Shown in pieces: positions 60,454-64,000 of a stretch of DNA of 64,000 nt. Under the pieces are notes generated by a model, which worked only from the letters and a program-made list of their open reading frames with translations, had not been told where the DNA came from and did not search any database. Within the stretch, counting starts at the first letter, position 1; every line of letters begins with the position of its first letter. Source of the DNA: Colletotrichum lupini (lineage: Eukaryota; Ascomycota; Sordariomycetes; Glomerellales; Glomerellaceae); contig NC_064673.1 in assembly GCF_023278565.1 (NCBI RefSeq), positions 1,922,001 to 1,986,000 of the forward strand. The letters run 5' to 3'. A program made the position numbers and the translations under genes.

Positions 60454-63059
60454 GTCCAGTCGCGATGCAGATGCGAGAGGCACAGACAAAAAGGCTGAAG
60501 GCATTGACAGCCACGGAGAGACAGAGGAGAAACGATTAGTGGTTGCTCCGATTATCTGGGGTAAGAGTTTTGCGTGACTTGAAGGATCAGACTGAGGTGC
60601 TCTATCGGCAACTCCCACAATGCCGTGACTGACGAGCCCGATGCTGCCACCAAACAACGATCGGGATCGGGAAGCTACAACGGGGCATCCGTACTTGCCC
60701 TCGTGTCTCCTTTCCTGCCTTTGACACCTCTCTCCAGCCTTACATAATGCACCTTATGTCAAGGCAGGTAGGCGCACTCTGTTTACTTTCCTATCCACCT
60801 TATGTAAAGAACATTGCATGGTACCTCGTATGCAGCACTGCGAACTGCGGCTGCCCTTCGGTGTAAGTCCAGATCGGGATCGATCAATCCAAGACATACA
60901 TTAGGTCAAGATGGAGAGCTAGACAGCCATGTTTGCGCATGTTAGGCGCTTGTTTTCTTCCTGGCCTGCTTCTGAATACCCAGGCGGTTTGGCACGTTGG
61001 TAGAGCATATCCAACTGCTGTTTGTCAAAGACAATTCCACGAAAGAAAAGAAGCGATTCTCATCTTTGATTGCTGAACGTCTGACCTTTAGTTTCCATAC
61101 GGCTGCAATTGACTCCAAGCGCCCAGAGCAGATTCGGAAGCTACCTCAAGTACTTCGTACCCACCCCTGTATAGGTAGGTACCTTACGCTAGGTACCTCT
61201 TGCCCCTGCCCCTGCCGTCCCTGCTCATCACTGCTTCGTTTCTGTGTTTGCTTCCCTCATCTTCCCCCAAAAGCATCGTCATATCGTCCATCCAACTACT
61301 CATGGGAATCTTCAATCAATGCATCCAATCTGCGAGTAATCGCCGTCGGGCAGTCGCAGAATGCCCCACTAAATCATGATTCAGCCGGCCAATTGCCTCG
61401 TCCAGTGTCTCGTGTGTCGTGGCAGTTGCTGCGTGCGCTTCCCGTCCAGGAAAGATACAACAGTTCTCGTTCCGTTCAGCACTTTCCCCCGTCAAATGCA
61501 ACAGTCCCTACCGTCGTTAAACACATTCGCCTACAGCAGGCGCGGGGATTGCAACCCATCCCACCTCAAGCTCGCTACTCCGCAGCGAGGTGACTACCTA
61601 GATGCCAGGCGAATTAATAGTCTAAGACAAGTATCTCACATTGAATGATTCTTTCCCGAACCCAGCGCCTGCAGATTGATACCGGCAGTCAGTCTCGTGG
61701 TCTGAAGACAGAGGTACCTAGGAAAGAAGAAGGTGCGGTCTACAGCCTGCCTGCCTTCCAGCAAAGAAGCTCACGTCGGAGTTTCGGCGGACATCGGCAC
61801 CATCAAAGCTGAAGAGCCTGAGACGGCGCAACGTCGCTTGCCTGCCGAACGTGGGAGCAGGCACCTTCCTTACCTCACCGACCTCACCTACCACCTGAGT
61901 AAGGTAAGGTAGGCAAGCACGACCATCCACCACAGCTAGACAGGCGGAAAGGGAAATAAGGACCAAAGAAGAAACAAACGTCGGCGATTCGTGCTGCCAC
62001 TGGCCGCCGTCACCGTCACCCGCACTCCACCAGAAGGTCCGTCCAGTCCTCACCTGCCTCATCCCCGTCCCGTTCACTTTCCTTCCCTCGCCTACGCGCA
62101 GATCTGCCACCTCTCCCGGCGGCGTCGCTTCGCATTTACCCCTCGTCATCTCTCATCTCTGGAACCTTTTTTTTTCCCTCGTGATTGCTCCCTTCAACAT
62201 CAACCCTCCACCGCCCCTTCTTTTCCTTCCTTCATCTACGCCCAGAGTTCAATCCCCACTGATGAACCACGTCAGGTCCGCTTAGATTGATTTACTTCAG
62301 TCTGCCTTCACCCTCGCTGACCCTGAATCACAATAGAACAGGCGGGCCAGCAGACGGCGCGAAAAACCGACAAGCCAATTCCGACCCGACTCAGCTGCGA
62401 GCTCTTGTCACCTTTCTACGGATACGCTAGTGATTAACCTCTTCAACGACTCGATAGCCCGAACCGACCACGGCCAGGGCTCCCTCATTCGGGCATCGTC
62501 ATCCGTCACTGCCGACTTGTTACCTACGACTCGGCCACTGAGGAATTTCTTCCTCTCTCATCTTACCGCCAATTTGTTCACCCGACCGACATCCGATTGT
62601 TGGCTTGGCTGACTTTTATTTCCACTCCATCATAACGTCAAGACGAACGCCCGAACCACATCTATCTCTTTTTTTTTCCCCTTCAAACCTTCGTTTCACT
62701 TTTGATTCTTTCTCCAGTCGCGAGTCGCATCGCAAGGTCACTCGCTGTTCTCCGTACTCACTCCGACCAACTGTTGTACCCTGCGTCACCAACGTCAAGG
62801 TTCAACCTACCTAATCAGTGGCGTTGTCTCTTTGAGCCTTGAACAACGCTCTGGCCGGAACTTGCAAATTCAACCCCCATCCACTTCTCGTCCAGCAACA
62901 AAAAATTGCCGAACTCCAAATCGGCGGATCAAATTTTCGAGTCCCTCATCCGCGCCCGCATTCCACCTCGACAGACCGAGACCCATTCATACCTGCCACG
63001 AGGCCGAGGAACCCTCCTAATTCGCAACCTCGCCGGACTCTGCAGCCCAATCCATCGCC
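60454..63059. other. Long intergenic and leader region before the last F-box gene
   Basis: About 2.6 kb. From about 61200 onward the plus strand is strongly pyrimidine-rich (runs such as CCTTTTTTTTTCCC near 62170 and CTCTTTTTTTTTCCCC near 62670), with GGTAGGTACC-like repeats near 61180 and 61890. This fits promoter plus a long 5' leader of the gene at 63060. Plus-strand frames in it have biased, low-complexity composition and no recognised product. Confidence 0.45.
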
Positions 63060-64000
63060 ATGGCAAACCGAGAATTCGTGGGTCTATCTGTTTTCTGCTT
63101 TACTTTTGTTGCACGCTAATCCATAGTCAGGAGATCATGCCATGGGAGTGCCGTGATGTCGAGGATCAGGCCGAAGCCTACTACAATCAGCCTCTCAGGT
63201 CATCGAATCAGGCTCTCGCTGAGGAGAATGCGAAGCTGAAGAAACTGCTCCGAGAAAACGGCATCTCTTGGTCACCCGTATCCGCCAACTACCAGAACCT
63301 CCAAGCAGGTGCCAGGCGGAAACAAGACCCCTCTTCAAGAACTCGCTCCTTTCCGTACCTTCCAACAGAGGTCCTCCTGCGCATTCTCAAGTACTCGATG
63401 ACCTCGAAGGACACGATTATCGACCCCTTGACGAAACTCACGCCGGACAACCTCACAGCACAGGAGAAAAGCCGCGGTAATCAAATCGCCATCCACTTCT
63501 TGGCGACATGCAAGGCGATGCACGACGAAGGCAGCCGTATGTTCTGGAGCCACAACACTTTCACTTTCACGAATGAACATGCCGTCAGAAACTTTGCCGA
63601 GCTGGACTTTGGATTCCGAAAGGACATCAAGCATGTCAACTTCCGCATCGTCGCCCAGTTTTATGACGACAAGAAGCGAAAGCACAAGCTTGAGCGATCC
63701 TACCACCCGTCTCTGAAGAGCGACATCACACTGCGGACGATTCCTCGCGTCAGTGAGCGAACCTATGCCCGTGGCGGCTTCCGCTGCTACACGTGGGCTC
63801 AAGTGACGGATTTCCTGCGTGCCCTCCGTCCTCCCTTCGATCCCAAGCATGACAAAAAGCTAGTCCGTCCCAAGCTGCTTCCTGGCCTTGAGTCGCTTAG
63901 GATTGACTTGGTGAACTTTATCGACGACTTTCTGCCTATGCCTAGCAGCGACCTGCACGACGTGGCATCACACGAGCTCGGTTGTTCTCTGAATGAGTTG
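63060..64000 (+). CDS. F-box protein with N-terminal coiled coil, partial (runs off the window)
   Basis: A six-codon first exon (63060-63077, MANREF) is joined over a 53-nt intron (GTGGGT...GCTAAT...TCAG) to an open frame from 63131 to the window end. The product begins EIMPWECRDVEDQAEAYYNQ, then has a leucine-spaced helix (LAEENAKLKKLLRENGISWS) and an F-box-like segment (FPYLPTEVLLRILKYSM) at about residue 90. A beta-rich region follows (MFWSHNTFTFTNEHAVRNFA). It probably serves as an SCF substrate receptor; the substrate is unknown. If the small exon is not used, the Met at 63137 is the start. Confidence 0.82.

Noticed and set aside
60997..61593. Plus-strand 198-residue frame upstream of the last F-box gene
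   Set aside because: Composition follows the pyrimidine-rich leader; no domain, and the start context and splicing give no support.

Overview
The window is nuclear DNA of a filamentous ascomycete (Pezizomycotina, most likely a Sordariomycete; the rank is inference). Support: short spliceosomal introns (44-203 nt) with GT/AG ends, a Zn2Cys6 regulator, an RTA1-like membrane protein, a HET-domain gene, a BLI-3-like protein, Fot1/pogo-like transposons, and repeats stripped of CpA/TpG in the manner of repeat-induced point mutation (RIP).

About 40% of the window (roughly 26 kb) is AT-rich, RIP-mutated mobile DNA in six blocks. (1) 1-5628: a Ty3/gypsy chromovirus (3' part only) nested in a Ty1/copia element, whose 3' LTR ends inside a serine-carboxypeptidase-like gene. 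(2) 12084-19431: a complete second copy of the gypsy element with 209-bp LTRs, sitting inside a cytochrome P450 gene. (3) 23206-30119: a complete copia element with 225-bp LTRs and a perfect 5-bp target duplication, sitting inside an F-box gene. (4) 43355-45224, (5) 48263-50149 and (6) 58564-60451: three Fot1/pogo-like DNA transposons with TA target sites. A small hAT-type MITE (7590-8017) with a perfect 8-bp target duplication carries an internal tRNA-like sequence.

Between the blocks are ordinary-composition islands. The left half is a gene graveyard: a truncated S10 peptidase, a split P450, a frameshifted short-chain dehydrogenase and a split F-box gene, with one apparently intact F-box gene at 9705-10397. 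The P450 and dehydrogenase look like relics of an oxidative or secondary-metabolite locus. The middle holds a convergent pair (RTA1-like exporter and Zn2Cys6 factor), an intron-containing tRNA-Phe and a HET-domain gene. At 46148-47626, between two Fot1-like elements, lies an intact three-exon gene for a secreted protein with a jacalin-like region and an aerolysin/ETX-MTX2-type region. The right part is a compact housekeeping block: UBC7-type E2, SNU23, DPH5 and a BLI-3-like protein. After the last transposon a long pyrimidine-rich leader precedes another F-box gene that runs off the window.

The main result is that three LTR insertions have each hit a protein-coding gene. In two cases both host halves are present, so the empty site can be read directly: the F-box gene rejoins in frame, while the P450 carries CAG-to-TAG-type stops next to the insertion, as expected if RIP leaked into the flank. 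The most interesting intact gene is the putative secreted pore-forming-type protein.
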